Source: Oopsacas minuta
Taxonomy: Eukaryota; Porifera; Hexactinellida; Lyssacinosida; Leucopsacidae
Assembly (NCBI GenBank): GCA_024704765.1
Contig: JAKMXF010000177.1
Span: 124,001 to 188,000, forward strand
Direction of reading: 5' to 3'
Length of the DNA: 64,000 nucleotides
Shown here one piece after another: positions 47,407 through 58,023 of this stretch (the stretch's first letter is position 1; each line of letters opens with the position of its first letter). Position numbers and translations under genes: made by a program. Under the pieces are notes generated by a model. That model was not told the origin of the DNA. It made no database searches and saw only the letters and a program-made list of their open reading frames with translations.

Positions 47407-49392
47407 ATGAGTAAGCACGAGTCTGCAAAAGACAAAATTTGTCGTTGGTGTTGTATTAAAGTTGGGAAGATAACTATTAAAAACAATAGCCTTATTTCTA
47501 CTCATTTGGGTGAGCAATATTCGAAGTTTTTCGAGCCAATCGATCCGATGGACGATAATCGGCCAAATGTTTTGTGCAATACTTGCAAGCTCTATTTGGT
47601 TAATCGATCAATGCATGATGATACTTCAAGGGAAATTCCTGTTCGATTCAATTGGCCAATTATACGAAATACTCGCTTGAATACGTGTAGTTCAGTCAAT
47701 ACCTGTGTAATGTGCATGGAAAGTTCGAGATTTGGACCTAGAAATCGTGCTTCTTTGCAAATTCTCCACGAAAAACCTGGACGTCCTGCGATCAACTCTC
47801 CCAAAAAGGTTCTTAACCTTTGTAGTAAGTGTTTAAACACAATAAGTCCCGGATTTCCGCATACTTGCTCAAAAACTTCTTTGGTAAATAATAGCCAATT
47901 TTTGTTAGCACGAAAACGTTCTATTGAACCTGTCGTATGTTCCGAAATCTTACGAAAATTCCGCAGTGCAAGTGAGGACTCGCGTATAACGTTACCTAGA
48001 CCATCGGGAGGCCATCCAATTCATATGCTTCCTGGTAATTTGGACCAGTTACCTCAACACAAAATGCCCAAAATGGATTTCTCTGACATCGCACAGATAA
48101 AATGCACTGGCGGAGCAATGAGTAACAAGCAACTAAAAGCTGTAACCAAAGTAATAAGGGATGCTGGCGTGGCCTGTCCATCAATGAAGGACTATTACGA
48201 CGAACGGAAACAATATTGTGATGATATATTCGAATGCGTCCAATTAGATCTGGAATGGAGCAAAGAGAAGTATTCCTCTGATATCAGAAAGACTTGGGTC
48301 GTACGCTGTTGCAACATCGACAAACTGATAGAAAAAGTCTACAACATTAGCGGAGAATCTTCAGTTTACAGTTTCAATTTTAAGCTTGGCCTTGATTATG
48401 GTTGTGGGTTCACTAAGCTTGTCATGTGTCTACAACTGGAAAATTCTGTGCGAAATCTAATCTTCTTATGGGTATCAAGTGCTCCTGAAAATAATTACAA
48501 TTTTTCTATAATACTGAATGCCCCGGAAATTCAAAAGTTTATTCATGAGTACAACGTATCTTTTACCTTTGATCTCAAAGCCGCTGCTCTCTGTCTGGGT
48601 ATTATGCTTGGACGTTACCCATGCATTTGGTGTGTATGGGATGCTAAAAGTGGATTGGATCATGTCGAATTCAAATCAAGATCATCAGCACATCATGCAG
48701 AGATGTACCAAAAATTGTGTGAAGAATATAACTCCGACTCAAAGAATCATGCGATTGACTGTGATGGTGTAGAAGATATGGAGGCTCTTGGTGTATGGAT
48801 GGTTGACTACATGCAGATGTTCAATATTCCCGAGTTACATCTTTTGTTAGGGGTTGGTCAGAAGTTGTACAATGCGATCGTGGCTACAATGTCTGAAGAA
48901 GAGTTAGTTACACATGAATTATTACTGAAGCACAATAACATATCTCGAAGTTCTTATCATGGAGGCGCATTTGAAGGTAATGCAATGCGGAAAATTACAT
49001 TGATGGTTGAGCAGATTGGTTTTCCAATTAGCAACTCATCCAGCATTGCTTTAAAGCGATTTTCAGAGGTAGTGAGGACATGTTTTGGGCAAAAGATACA
49101 AGGTGATTACAAACTGGCGATATTTCAATTTGAAGAAGCATTCAAATTAACTGGGCTGAATTGTTCAACAAAAGTCCATATAGTGTGCAGACATGTTATC
49201 CCATTTATCACCAAATTCCTTCCAGTTGGTATGGGATTGGGCGCCGTTTCAGAGCAGGCAGCTGAATCAGCTCATTCTCGATTCATCAAAGTTTGGAGAA
49301 ATTATCAATGTAGCGAGTCTCTAGAAAATTACGGCGAAAACCTACTAAATGCTGTCAAGGAAATTAATTTCGTTAATTTTATAAGTACTTAA
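47407..49392 (+). CDS. family B transposase-like protein, 661 aa
   Basis: I chose the ATG at 47407. The frame is open a few codons upstream, but without an ATG. The N-terminal zinc-finger region has Cys pairs at C12/C15, C57/C60, C100/C103 and C139/C142 with H152/C154. A possible catalytic triad is D330 in LGLDYGCGFTK, D389 in FDLKAAALCLG and E620 in AVSEQAAESAH. A CIWCVWD knuckle sits at 406-412, and about 230 residues separate the second Asp from the Glu. That size suggests a helical insertion, as in hAT and RAG1. The SEQxxExxH end is shared with abundant unnamed invertebrate proteins. Role as the transposase of the surrounding TIR element is inferred. There are no stops or frameshifts. Confidence 0.85.
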   Translation: MSKHESAKDKICRWCCIKVGKITIKNNSLISTHLGEQYSKFFEPIDPMDDNRPNVLCNTCKLYLVNRSMHDDTSREIPVRFNWPIIRNTRLNTCSSVNTCVMCMESSRFGPRNRASLQILHEKPGRPAINSPKKVLNLCSKCLNTISPGFPHTCSKTSLVNNSQFLLARKRSIEPVVCSEILRKFRSASEDSRITLPRPSGGHPIHMLPGNLDQLPQHKMPKMDFSDIAQIKCTGGAMSNKQLKAVTKVIRDAGVACPSMKDYYDERKQYCDDIFECVQLDLEWSKEKYSSDIRKTWVVRCCNIDKLIEKVYNISGESSVYSFNFKLGLDYGCGFTKLVMCLQLENSVRNLIFLWVSSAPENNYNFSIILNAPEIQKFIHEYNVSFTFDLKAAALCLGIMLGRYPCIWCVWDAKSGLDHVEFKSRSSAHHAEMYQKLCEEYNSDSKNHAIDCDGVEDMEALGVWMVDYMQMFNIPELHLLLGVGQKLYNAIVATMSEEELVTHELLLKHNNISRSSYHGGAFEGNAMRKITLMVEQIGFPISNSSSIALKRFSEVVRTCFGQKIQGDYKLAIFQFEEAFKLTGLNCSTKVHIVCRHVIPFITKFLPVGMGLGAVSEQAAESAHSRFIKVWRNYQCSESLENYGENLLNAVKEINFVNFIST

Positions 49393-49518
49393 TTTATTCT
49401 ATATGTGACTGATGGATGTATTATATTCAATGTATGAGTGATAACGATGATTCTAATATGATAAATTAGCAACCCGACAACATATAAAAATGGGAACTAA
49501 AAAAATATAAAATAACTC

Positions 49519-49645
49519 AAAAATTTGTGTGAGAAATATTTTTTTGGCAACAGAATCGGATTCTACGCAAAATTCTACACAAGAATCATGAAAAATCTCA
49601 AGGACCTCGTTTTTTCGATCAATATGATTTTCTGAGAGACCCGTG
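49519..49645 (-). repeat. right terminal inverted repeat of family B element
   Basis: Inverted partner of 46830-46956. The last bases are CCCGTG at 49640-49645, and the repeat runs inward to about 49519. Confidence 0.9.
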
Positions 49646-49773
49646 ACCGGGGTGCACAAATATATTTTTGAGTACATCAATGCTTGGACCGGACAAAAAA
49701 TCGGAAATGTATTTTTCGAATTTTTTTGAAATTCAAGTAAATTCTATATATTCTTGCCCTCCTGTAAATTTAG

Positions 49774-50951
49774 ATGATGCACGAAAATAATTTTAATCTT
49801 TTCTGTCTAATAATAGCTCCTAGTGAAGTAATGGCCTCTGTTGTGACCAACAAAAAAGCATATGTTAGCTATATTTCAATGGGCAAAAGCCCTAAAGCCA
49901 CTGCGCAGTATCTTATTGATAATAATAATATTTCACAGGAAGAACATGATACTATTCTATATAAGTTCAAGTCCCTTATATCATCCAGAGAGTATTACCG
50001 GAAGAAGAGTGATCTTGAGACCTGGGAGAATTTGACCTTCCATTCATATACTGCGACTGGGTTCGTTCTGGATTCCCCATAAACAGGTTAATTAGCGATG
50101 CTGGGCAACTCTTTGATGATGTAAATGAGGATAACTTCCTCAAACTCCCATCCAAACAACGCTTGGGTATAACTCACAAACCCACATCTGACATCAATAT
50201 AATTGCTGCCTCCCCTTTGCATGCATACCTATGTGTATTCTGGTGGTATATGTTATTAATATACCATCTTGATGCGGGTCACAAGGTATGGTCACCATCT
50301 AATCACAAAGTAAATGCATCCATGAGGCGGATTCGAGCAATTCTTCTAGTGAAGTGTAGTTTCAGTGTGGATATTCCTTCAAGTCAAGGCGGTACATCAG
50401 CTACTGGGAACATTGCACGTGATTGCTTTTTGGATAAGCGAGACTTTTTAAAATGGGCGACTTCCTCGATTAATCTATCTGATAAACCCTTATTAGAGAA
50501 GATCCAGACTAATCTATCCGTGGTGTTACGACTTGTGAACAGCGGTAACTTAATTAATTGTAGCAAAATGGAAGAATTGTGTAAAGAAACGTATGAATAC
50601 ATCTTAGTTCAGTTTCCATGGGCGAACATCACCCCCTCTTTACACAAGCTACTTTCCCATTCTTTCAAGACTATTGGGGAATATAATAATGGCAGGGGAT
50701 TACAGAATCTATCAAAGGAATGTTTAGAAGCTTGTAATAAGTTCGTGAGGCGGTATTGGGTAAATCTTGCCAGAAAAACATCATTCTCTGACAATGTACG
50801 AGATATTCTAGTTCGCCTTCTGTGTTGTAGTGATCCCCTATTAGTGCAGAATCGTTTTACATCCACCAAAACGAGGAATTCTAGTGCAAATAACCCAAAT
50901 AGCTCCCAAGATATCTTATATAATAGCATAGTGTTGGAGAATGATAATTAA
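49774..50951 (+). pseudogene. RAG1/Transib-like transposase, one frameshift (copy 2)
   Basis: Two frames (49774-50082 and 50083-50951) join by a one-base shift near 50080. The second has SPLHAYLCVFWWYM, comparable to IDALHCDIGNAAEF of RAG1, then SSQGGTSATGNIARDCF (RAG1 MNGNFARKLM). VQFPWANITPSLHKLLSH follows (RAG1 HKTLAH), then LSKECLEACNKFVRRYW with the presumed catalytic Glu (RAG1 SEGNESGNKLFRRFR). LARKTSFSDNVRD and SDPLL are as in Transib ARKTSR...SSDP. The first catalytic Asp block is missing on the 5' side, where the family B element lies about 130 bp away. It is otherwise well kept and probably recently active. Confidence 0.82.
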
Positions 50952-51870
50952 TTAAAGAATATTAGAGATTGAGTCTATATATTTAGTAACAGTCTTCCAC
51001 AAGGTATAATCCCTCAAATATGTAGTAAAGGGAAAAACTACACCCCTGGTTCATTATTATATAATAGCTAGTTACATATATATGTTATAATCCTTCTATT
51101 AGGAAACTTGACTTTATACCATTAATTCAATAATAGAAATAATAAATAATATTATTGAACCATGAATGTTAAAAATAATGAAATCACCGAAATGACGTCA
51201 TATTCCCAATAGTGGTAATACTACGGAAAATTTAAATGAAATTTTTGAAATTTACGGAGTCGATTTACTATATAGACCACATAAACATGCTTCGTTTTAA
51301 TGGTTACACTAATACGCCATTATGGCGATTTTGGCACACTGTACGAGGTATCCATTAAGCTCAAGTTTGAAGCACATTTGAGTATTATATTAGAGATATA
51401 ATTAGAACAATGTAATTCACAAATATACGTATATGGCATATATATTATTGAATTATTTTGTAAAATCAAACCCATTTGTAGCCATTGAGAGCAAGTATCT
51501 ACCTAAAATTTGAGATTTGGCTAATTTATCTATTATATATTCATAAAAACAACAATAACACAGCATAACAACATTTTGTTTATTTAGTTATTTCCCAGTT
51601 TTTAGACAATTCTGACGTGATGAATTCGAATTTTACTATGCTTTTAATGTATCGTCAATAATTTGAGTGAAAATGTCAAATTCCACTTTTTTGATTTTTG
51701 CTTCACATTACCCATTATACAATGGCATGACATTATATTCATTTCAAATATTGATTTACTTAGATAAATTGTTGTCTACAGATAATATTTATTGATGGCT
51801 GCCAGAAGAATTTGCAAGCTTACACTAGATTCGTTTTGCCATTGTTCGGGTACTACATTGGACCTAGACA
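50952..51870. other. no gene recognised
   Basis: AT-rich spacer. A TTGGCTAATTTATC and TATTCATAAAAACAACAATA stretch at 51519-51558 is a single partial satellite unit. Confidence 0.45.
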
Positions 51871-53433
51871 AGTCAAGCATATTATAAACACCCCGTACAA
51901 AATTGCGTATTGCTTATTATGCCTATTTTGGCATGCCAATGGGTGATCAAGACAAAATGTGGTCGCCTCACTTCTGCTGTGGATCATGTCGTCCGACCTT
52001 AGAAGGATTGCTACGTGGAACGCGAAAGTGTATGCCATTTGCAATTCCTCGAATTTGAAGAGAACCAGTTAACCACCATGATGACTGCTACTTTTGTATA
52101 GTAGATATTACAAAATACAAAGGAAAAGATAGAAAAAATATTGTTTATCCGAATATTCCATTGTCTATTGTCCCAGTGTCGCACAATGAAGATCTGCCAA
52201 TTCCTATTTCTCCTTTCTTAGAATGAACTGTTGAACCTGAGTACATATCTTCTAGTGAGGAAGATTGTATCAGCTTCGACGAAGACTTATCATGGAAACC
52301 ACACTTTCCTAATCAGCAAGAACTATTAGACTTGGTTAGAGAACTAGGTCTGACAAAATCTAATGCGGAACTTTCGAGATCTCGTCTCAGAGAGTGGAAT
52401 ATACTTGATCCTAGTTGTAAGATATCTATCTACAGAAAGCGGCATCATAATTTTGCATCTTTCTGCAAATATTCGCTTTTCAATTCTTTGTGTTACTGTT
52501 CTGATGTGGTTGGCCTTTTTAACGAGATTGGTGTGAAATACAACCCTCCAGATTGGCGTCTCTTCATTGATTGCTCTACAAGAAGTCTAAAGGGTGCTTT
52601 GCTTCACAATGGCAATGAATTTCCAACCATTTCCCCGAACTCACTCAGTTCATTTAAAGGATAATTATCACAATGTGAAACATGATGGAGATGATCAACT
52701 ATCAAGCACACAAATGGGATGTTTACGGCGACTTCAAATGCAAGGATTTCTACTGGGATTACAGGCTGGTTATACAAAATATTCTTGCTTCTTTGTTTGT
52801 GGAATAGTAGGACAGATGACCAGCACTATGTTACAATGATTGGCCGGTTAGAGAGGAGCTAATTCTAGGAACACACAACGTCATTCACAATGCTCTTGTT
52901 CAACCAAAGAAGGTTTTGTTGCCACCCCTTCACATGAAGTTAGCGCTTGTGAAGCAATTCATCACATCCCTGAATGCCTTCAAACATATATGTTCAATGT
53001 TTCCAAAACTGTCTGAGGGAAAAGTAAGAATTGGAATCTTCGTTGGACCTCAAATTAGGCGATGTTAGCGTGTAGCGGGGTGGAAACCAAAATGAATGTT
53101 GTTGAAAAGAGAGCTTGGCAAGCATTTAGGCTTGTAGTTAGTGGATTTGGGGGAATAGAAAGTCAGAAAACTATGAGGAACTCGTTGATAACTTAATTGC
53201 AAGTTATCAACATCAAGGATGTAGAATCTCACTCAAACTACATTATTTACACTCACACTTGGGCTTCCTCAGACCTAATTTGGGAGATGTAAGCGAAGAA
53301 CAAGGTGAACTTTTCCACCAAGACATGTTAGTCATGAAGAAGACGTATTAGGAAAAGTGAGACGAACGTATGATGGGAGACTACTTGCGGTGTTTGATAC
53401 GCGATGCTCCGAGTATACGCAAAAGAAAACTTT
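51871..53433 (+). pseudogene. family A transposase-like gene, copy 2 (broken)
   Basis: Same protein family as 986-2643. Readable pieces are MGDQDKMWSPHFCC and CGSC, then RKCMPFAIPRI and CYFCIVDITKY. Next is LVRELGLTKSNAEL, then WRLFIDCSTRSLKGALLHNG, holding the first possible catalytic Asp. Near 52720 a shifted frame gives GDFKMQGFLLGLQAGYTK. Near 53290 is GDVSEEQGELFHQDM, with the Glu, and the end is RMMGDYLRCLIRDA. At least six frameshifts or stops. It is more decayed than copy 1 and lacks the first Cys pair. Confidence 0.75.
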
Positions 53434-53759
53434 AAAACAACATTTTTAACTTATACCTCACTTAATACGTTATATAGTATAATATTGATTATAATACTGC
53501 CAAATGTCATATAATTAAGGAACGCATTTGTAATCAGAAGATTCACGAGCATTTCTTTAGGGGAAATATGATATAATATGTATTTTGGATTTATTGAAGA
53601 ATTTTCGATTCTGATCTAACCATCGATGAAAATAAACAAATATTGCTGCCTTTGGTATCCGCGCACCTTAAAGCAGTGGGGAAAAACTAAAATTCAGATA
53701 AACAAACCTTTCATAAAAATTTGTTGCATTGTGTGAATTGACATCAAAGGAACAACAAA
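53434..53759. other. no gene recognised
   Basis: Short AT-rich spacer leading into the satellite array. A partial unit (ATCCGCGCACC, AAATTTGTTG) may start near 53650. Confidence 0.4.
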
Positions 53760-54215
53760 CAAACAATGCTAGATTCAGACTCAGCATATACGAATACCCT
53801 AGTAAGATTGTTGAAAGTACGATTCTACCTCAATTTTGAAATTTGTTTACTTTGTGTGCCTAAAAGTAAACAAATACTCATAAATGTTGTTTACAATACT
53901 ATAATTGGACTCAGCATAATCGATTACCCTAGTATAGTCGTTAAAGGTATGATACTACCTCAATTATGAAATTTGTTTACTGTATATTCATAAAAACAAC
54001 AATAGATTTACAATATGAGAAACTTGAAGATGCGAATTCGGATTAGGCGTACTTAGTTACCCTTGGTAGCCGCTTAGAGCAAATCTGTATGTATATTTTG
54101 AACTTTGGCTAATTTGTTTTACTTTGTATTCGTAAAAGCAAAAATTACATATGATTAATCCAAAAATGTGGAAATCAGATTCAGCATGTTCGATATATTT
54201 AGTGAATTTTTGTTG
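53760..54215 (+). repeat. degenerate satellite array, unit about 120-145 bp
   Basis: Three full units and part of a fourth start near 53772, 53910, 54036 and 54178. Each begins with a form of GATTCAGCATA-TCGATTACCCTAGTA, followed by CTACCTCAATTTTGAAATTT, GTTTACTTTGTATTC, then AAAACAACA. Other copies lie at 33.6 and 51.5 kb. Confidence 0.65.
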
Positions 54216-54222
54216 AATTCTA

Positions 54223-55533
54223 CATGATTGCTCATAAGTTCTGTGACATTTTTTCGAATTCGTAAATTTTCATTTCTAATGCTACAATAATAGTATTATC
54301 ATATGAATATCATTACTAGATATTTAGTAATAGTATTTCATAAGTAGTTTCCTAATATATTTCATTTCAGTGTTGAATAGGTTATGGAAAGCGATAGGTG
54401 TGCTGTGATTATATTATTTCAGGCGGGACATAAACCAAGGGAAATTTCTAAAATGTTCAAAATGCCCAGGGGAAGAAGGATGTTTATTACTAGGGACATT
54501 AAGAGATAATAGAGACTGGGAAAGTTGAAGATAGGGCGAGGATTGGTCGTCCGTGTTCTGTTGTGACTCCAAAGGTGCGAAAGGCGGTGCGGGAACAAAT
54601 TCGGAGAAATCCCCGACGATCAATGCGTAAAATGGCATCAGTCCTCAAAATATCCCATCGATCTGTCCAAAGAATCGTTAAAAATCAATTAGGAATGAGA
54701 TCATTCAAAAGGAAGACAGTGCACTTCCTTTCTAGTAAGATCATGGGAAAGAGACTGGTTAGGAGTAAGGGTCTGCTAAAGCGGCACACTGTTTATGGGA
54801 TAAACAACATTCTCCTTTCTGACGAGAAATTATTTACAGTAGAGGAAGCTAACAATGCTCAAAATGACAGAATAATAGCAACTAGTTCTCAAGCAATCCC
54901 AGACGAGCTGCATTACATCGGAAGAGTTCAAAAATCACAATTTGTCATGGTTTGGGCTGGAATTTCGGTAATTGGTCGGACATCCGTGATATTTGTCCCA
55001 CCAGGGGCTAAAATTAATTCAATTTCATATCGCGAACTGATATTAGAACCTGTACTGAAAGATCTAAGCCAGTCCATGTTTACTGGAGTCATTTCTGTTT
55101 CAACAGGAGGGTGCGCCTGCCAACACCTCCAAAGTCACTCAGGCATGGTTAAAAGAGAATATTCCCAATTTTATTCCCAAAGACGAATGACCCCCATACA
55201 GCCCCCGATTTGAATCCAATGGATTACTCTATCTGGTCGATTTTGGGGACAAAGGCTTGTGCTAAGGTCCACACCAATGTAGAATATCTTAAGGTGTCGT
55301 TGAGGAGAGAATGGGTTAAAATACCTCAAGAAACACTGTGTGCTGCGGTTGAGCCCTTTCCTCGCAGATTAAAGGCTGTAATTGAGAAGAGGGGAGGGTA
55401 TATAGAATAGTGGCTATTTCTAGCTTATTATTAGCATATAGTGTTAGTCTAATTAGAACTTCAAGCATGAATAGCACATTTTGAATATATAAATGGGTTA
55501 ACATAAATGTCACAGAACTTATGAGCCATCCTG
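54223..55533 (+). mobile_element. Tc1/mariner DD37D-type element, second family
   Basis: The left end is CATGATTGCTCATAAGTTCT and the right end (inverted) CAGGATGGCTCATAAGTTCT, both bounded by TA (54221-54222 and 55534-55535). TGTGACATTT continues the match. The transposase inside is frameshifted. Confidence 0.88.
54384..55410 (+). pseudogene. DD37D-type transposase, frameshifted
   Basis: It starts MESDRCAVIILFQAGHKPRE at 54384. Frameshifts near 54505, 55095 and 55200 then break it. The 54563-55213 frame has the RRNPRRSMRKMASVLKISHR DNA-binding segment, LLSDEKLFTVE (first Asp) and SQFVMVWAGIS. A shifted stretch gives QQEGAPANTSK, where the usual second Asp is a Glu. YSPDLNPMDYSIW (third Asp) follows 37 residues later. 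It ends KRGGYIE. Similar in type to the 26.3-kb element but clearly a different family. Confidence 0.83.
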
Positions 55534-56189
55534 TATCTACTTCCTTGATAAACACGATAAATACATAGTTATGCGACTATTTCAAAATTGCATACCGCAA
55601 TTGATTCCCTTGACAAAAGACAAACAAAAAACAAGACAGCAACAATTGAGATTTAATAACATAGAGTAAGGGTTATCTACTATTGAGCATGTAGGTTCCA
55701 AAATTAACATTTTCAATTATATCTACATTATTTATTCTATTTTCACACCTTTTTGCATATATTTCAAAGAAATTTTCTTTCAAAAGTTAGACAGGGGTAA
55801 TTGTAGGATAATTATTCGGAATTTTATTCGTAGTGTTTGTGGATAGAACATGGAGTATATTAGGGAACGAAAATATTGAATACCTGAAATGTTTTTCAGA
55901 TTCAAGAGCCCAAATCAATCGGGATACAAAGTGCTGCACTACCAGCCTGTCAGCTGGAATTTTTTTATAGTTTTGCTTAAGTTTTGTTTTCTGTTTTCAT
56001 TTGTCTTCTTATCACCTTCGAACCCAGGGCCCAGATGTAAACAAGCCTTATTGCTTAGTCTGGCTCCATTGGCAAATTCAAGTAAAAAATACAAACTGTA
56101 ATTTTAACGAAAATCGATAGGAAATTTAAGTTCGTAAATGTGTTATCTCTGGTCTATTGGAACTCGAGAACGAACCCGCATTTGTACTG
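55534..56189. other. no gene recognised
   Basis: AT-rich spacer with no supported feature. The frame 55889-56101 is hydrophobic but unmatched. Confidence 0.4.
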
Positions 56190-56458
56190 TGGGCTATTTT
56201 GGGCAAATATTTCCAGTAGGCTATAACTTCAACAATATATATTATTTCCCCTTGAATTTTTGGATATTTGGGTTTTAACTAAAGACAATTGTTTTTGTCA
56301 TGTCAGATTTTGAGGATGAGTTAGCATTTGAAAATTATGGCGTCATATTTATTCTCCAAAAATATTCAAATTTATTTCGTTTCGTATAATTATTAACATA
56401 TGAGATATTCTTAATAGTATTATGTTTCAATAACAAACACTAGTAACTAGGCAACGCA
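56190..56458 (+). repeat. dispersed repeat R1, copy 2
   Basis: Direct repeat of 40885-41158, with identical landmark strings listed there. Small insertions and deletions separate the copies. Confidence 0.75.
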
Positions 56459-56689
56459 TTAGTTATTGTGGAATTGGAACATAATCTTGTATGATGCATA
56501 ATATTGTGATTCGGATTTGTTGTATAGGAATGCGATATTATGTCAACTACAAAAATAAATATATATTCAAACCTAAATTAGTATAAACAAATTATTTCAC
56601 ATAAATTATAGTCATACAAAGCTGCAAAATTTAACTTACACTTCATGAAGTAAATGAATTATTTCTGGATACTAAACAGGGCAATCGAA

Positions 56690-57776
56690 ATGCTAAAGTA
56701 GATGTCAATTTGGCAAGTAGAATAATTGGAGAAAAACTTGGAATCGACTCGCAATTACCAACGTTCTCAAAAGATGTGAAGAACCTCCATTTGAGGTGTA
56801 CTCGGCTTAGTGAATGAATGTACCACGATAAGCCCGAAAATATTCTTGAACAAATAGTTCTTAAGCGTCAGGACTATATACCAAGTACTGAAATTCTAGC
56901 CCCAGCTGCGCTGTCGGTGGTTAATCCGAATATCCCTAAGCGGAAATCCCTAGAAGAATAGAAAAATCAGATTCTAAACGTGTACGCCTCGAGAGTACTG
57001 GTATTATTGACGCGTTATCTCAATTAACTCGTTCAGAAGGTATCAGCATTATTCAATACGTTGGTCTGATATTATATTTTTTGCAGTTGCTACACCAGAA
57101 TGCCATAACATTGCTCTTATTGCAAAAACGAATTTCTGGGGGCGATAATCAGGATATACTTCACTCCAACAAATTGGTTTCGCCGGGAACGTCAACAGAC
57201 CTTGCATATAACCTCAATCTGGGGAAATGGAATGGACAGATCTGAAGTATTTTCTAATTTCAGAAGGTTTAAAATTATCCAGTTGGTGTAAAATACGTGA
57301 TTTTGGTACAACTCAAATACCTCCATTCCAATTTACCCATCAGTATCAAATCCAATTGGGTTAACAGTAAACTACATTGACCACACAGTGAACCTCATGA
57401 AACATATCATCACACACTCTATACAATTTATTGAAGAACCCCTAATGTACCCGCTCAACTTTATGGCTAAACATGGTGTAGATGGGTTAGGAAGTCACAG
57501 TGTCTAATCTTAGATCTCAAACAGCTCGTGATCGTTCACAATTTCTCTGGTTTATGGTTTCTCCTCTTTTGAATTGAAAGATAGTCAAGGGAATACAATC
57601 TTGTCTAATCAATAACCAAATTCTAAATTCTCCAACAAGGCAATCGCATTGTTATCTCAAAAAAGAGGATTGAAAGTGTCACTTCTCTAATGAATTTCTA
57701 GAAACTACAATTTGACGAACTCGTTTCAACTGGTTTCGAGAATGAAAGTGGACATGCGAATATTGAAGCTAAGGCC
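56690..57776 (+). pseudogene. RAG1/Transib-like transposase, 5' part, split by Ginger (copy 3)
   Basis: Frame pieces: NRNAKVDVNLASRIIGEKLG at 56695, then ILEQIVLKRQDYIPSTEILAP. Near 57440 is PLNFMAKHGVDGLGSHSV, which carries the DGxG motif corresponding to the first catalytic Asp of RAG1 (DGMGD). It continues through FSSFELKDSQGNTI and ESVTSLMNF to GHANIEAKA at 57770. Stops are frequent, for example directly after SHSV near 57505. The reading then breaks at the Ginger insertion and resumes at 63713. The region 57740-63720 minus the insertion matches the uninterrupted copy at 20.8 kb. Confidence 0.68.
57773..57776. other. left target duplication GGCC of Ginger element
   Basis: GGCC directly precedes TGTTGCGTAGG. 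The empty site in the 20.8-kb copy has AAGGCCTGAATG once. Confidence 0.85.
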
Positions 57777-57781
57777 TGTTG

Positions 57782-58023
57782 CGTAGGATTTTGACCCGCA
57801 ATACAAAATCCTAATAGCATATCCATGGTGCGGGTCAAAATCCTACAATGTAATATATGCGTAGGATTTTGACCCGCATCAAATGTATTACACTAATTAC
57901 AGCCGTAGGATTTTGACCCGCATATAACGTATTATTGTCGTAGGATTCTGACCCGCATATAACATATTATTCTCGTAGGATTTTGACCGCATATAATGTA
58001 TTATTATCGTAGGATTTTGACCC
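57782..58023. repeat. left subterminal repeats of Ginger element
   Basis: The motif CGTAGGATTTTGACCCGC, or a close variant, occurs at 57782, inverted at about 57829-57845, then directly at 57861, 57904, 57939, 57974 and 58008. The last four are 34-35 bp apart, with similar AT-rich linkers (ATATAACGTATTATTGT and variants). These are likely transposase-binding sites. Confidence 0.9.

Larger units (their letters stand above)
46830..49645 (+). mobile_element. family B DNA transposon, complete, 127-bp terminal inverted repeats
   Basis: The left repeat (46830-46956) starts CACGGGTCTCTCAGAAAATC and recurs inverted at 49519-49645 with only a few differences over about 127 bases. Between them lies a single 661-codon frame. 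The element is 2816 bp. Flanks just outside are ACCA (left) and ACCG (right), possibly a decayed 4-bp target duplication. Matching ends plus an uninterrupted transposase-like frame mark it as a complete and recent cut-and-paste element. I cannot assign it to a named superfamily. Confidence 0.88.

Noticed and set aside
50609-50929. minus-strand gene
   Set aside because: Antisense to the conserved RAG1-like frame.
57782-58023. CRISPR array
   Set aside because: Repeats are evenly spaced, but the spacers are near-identical to each other. The array lies at a transposon end with matching copies at the other end, in a eukaryotic sequence.
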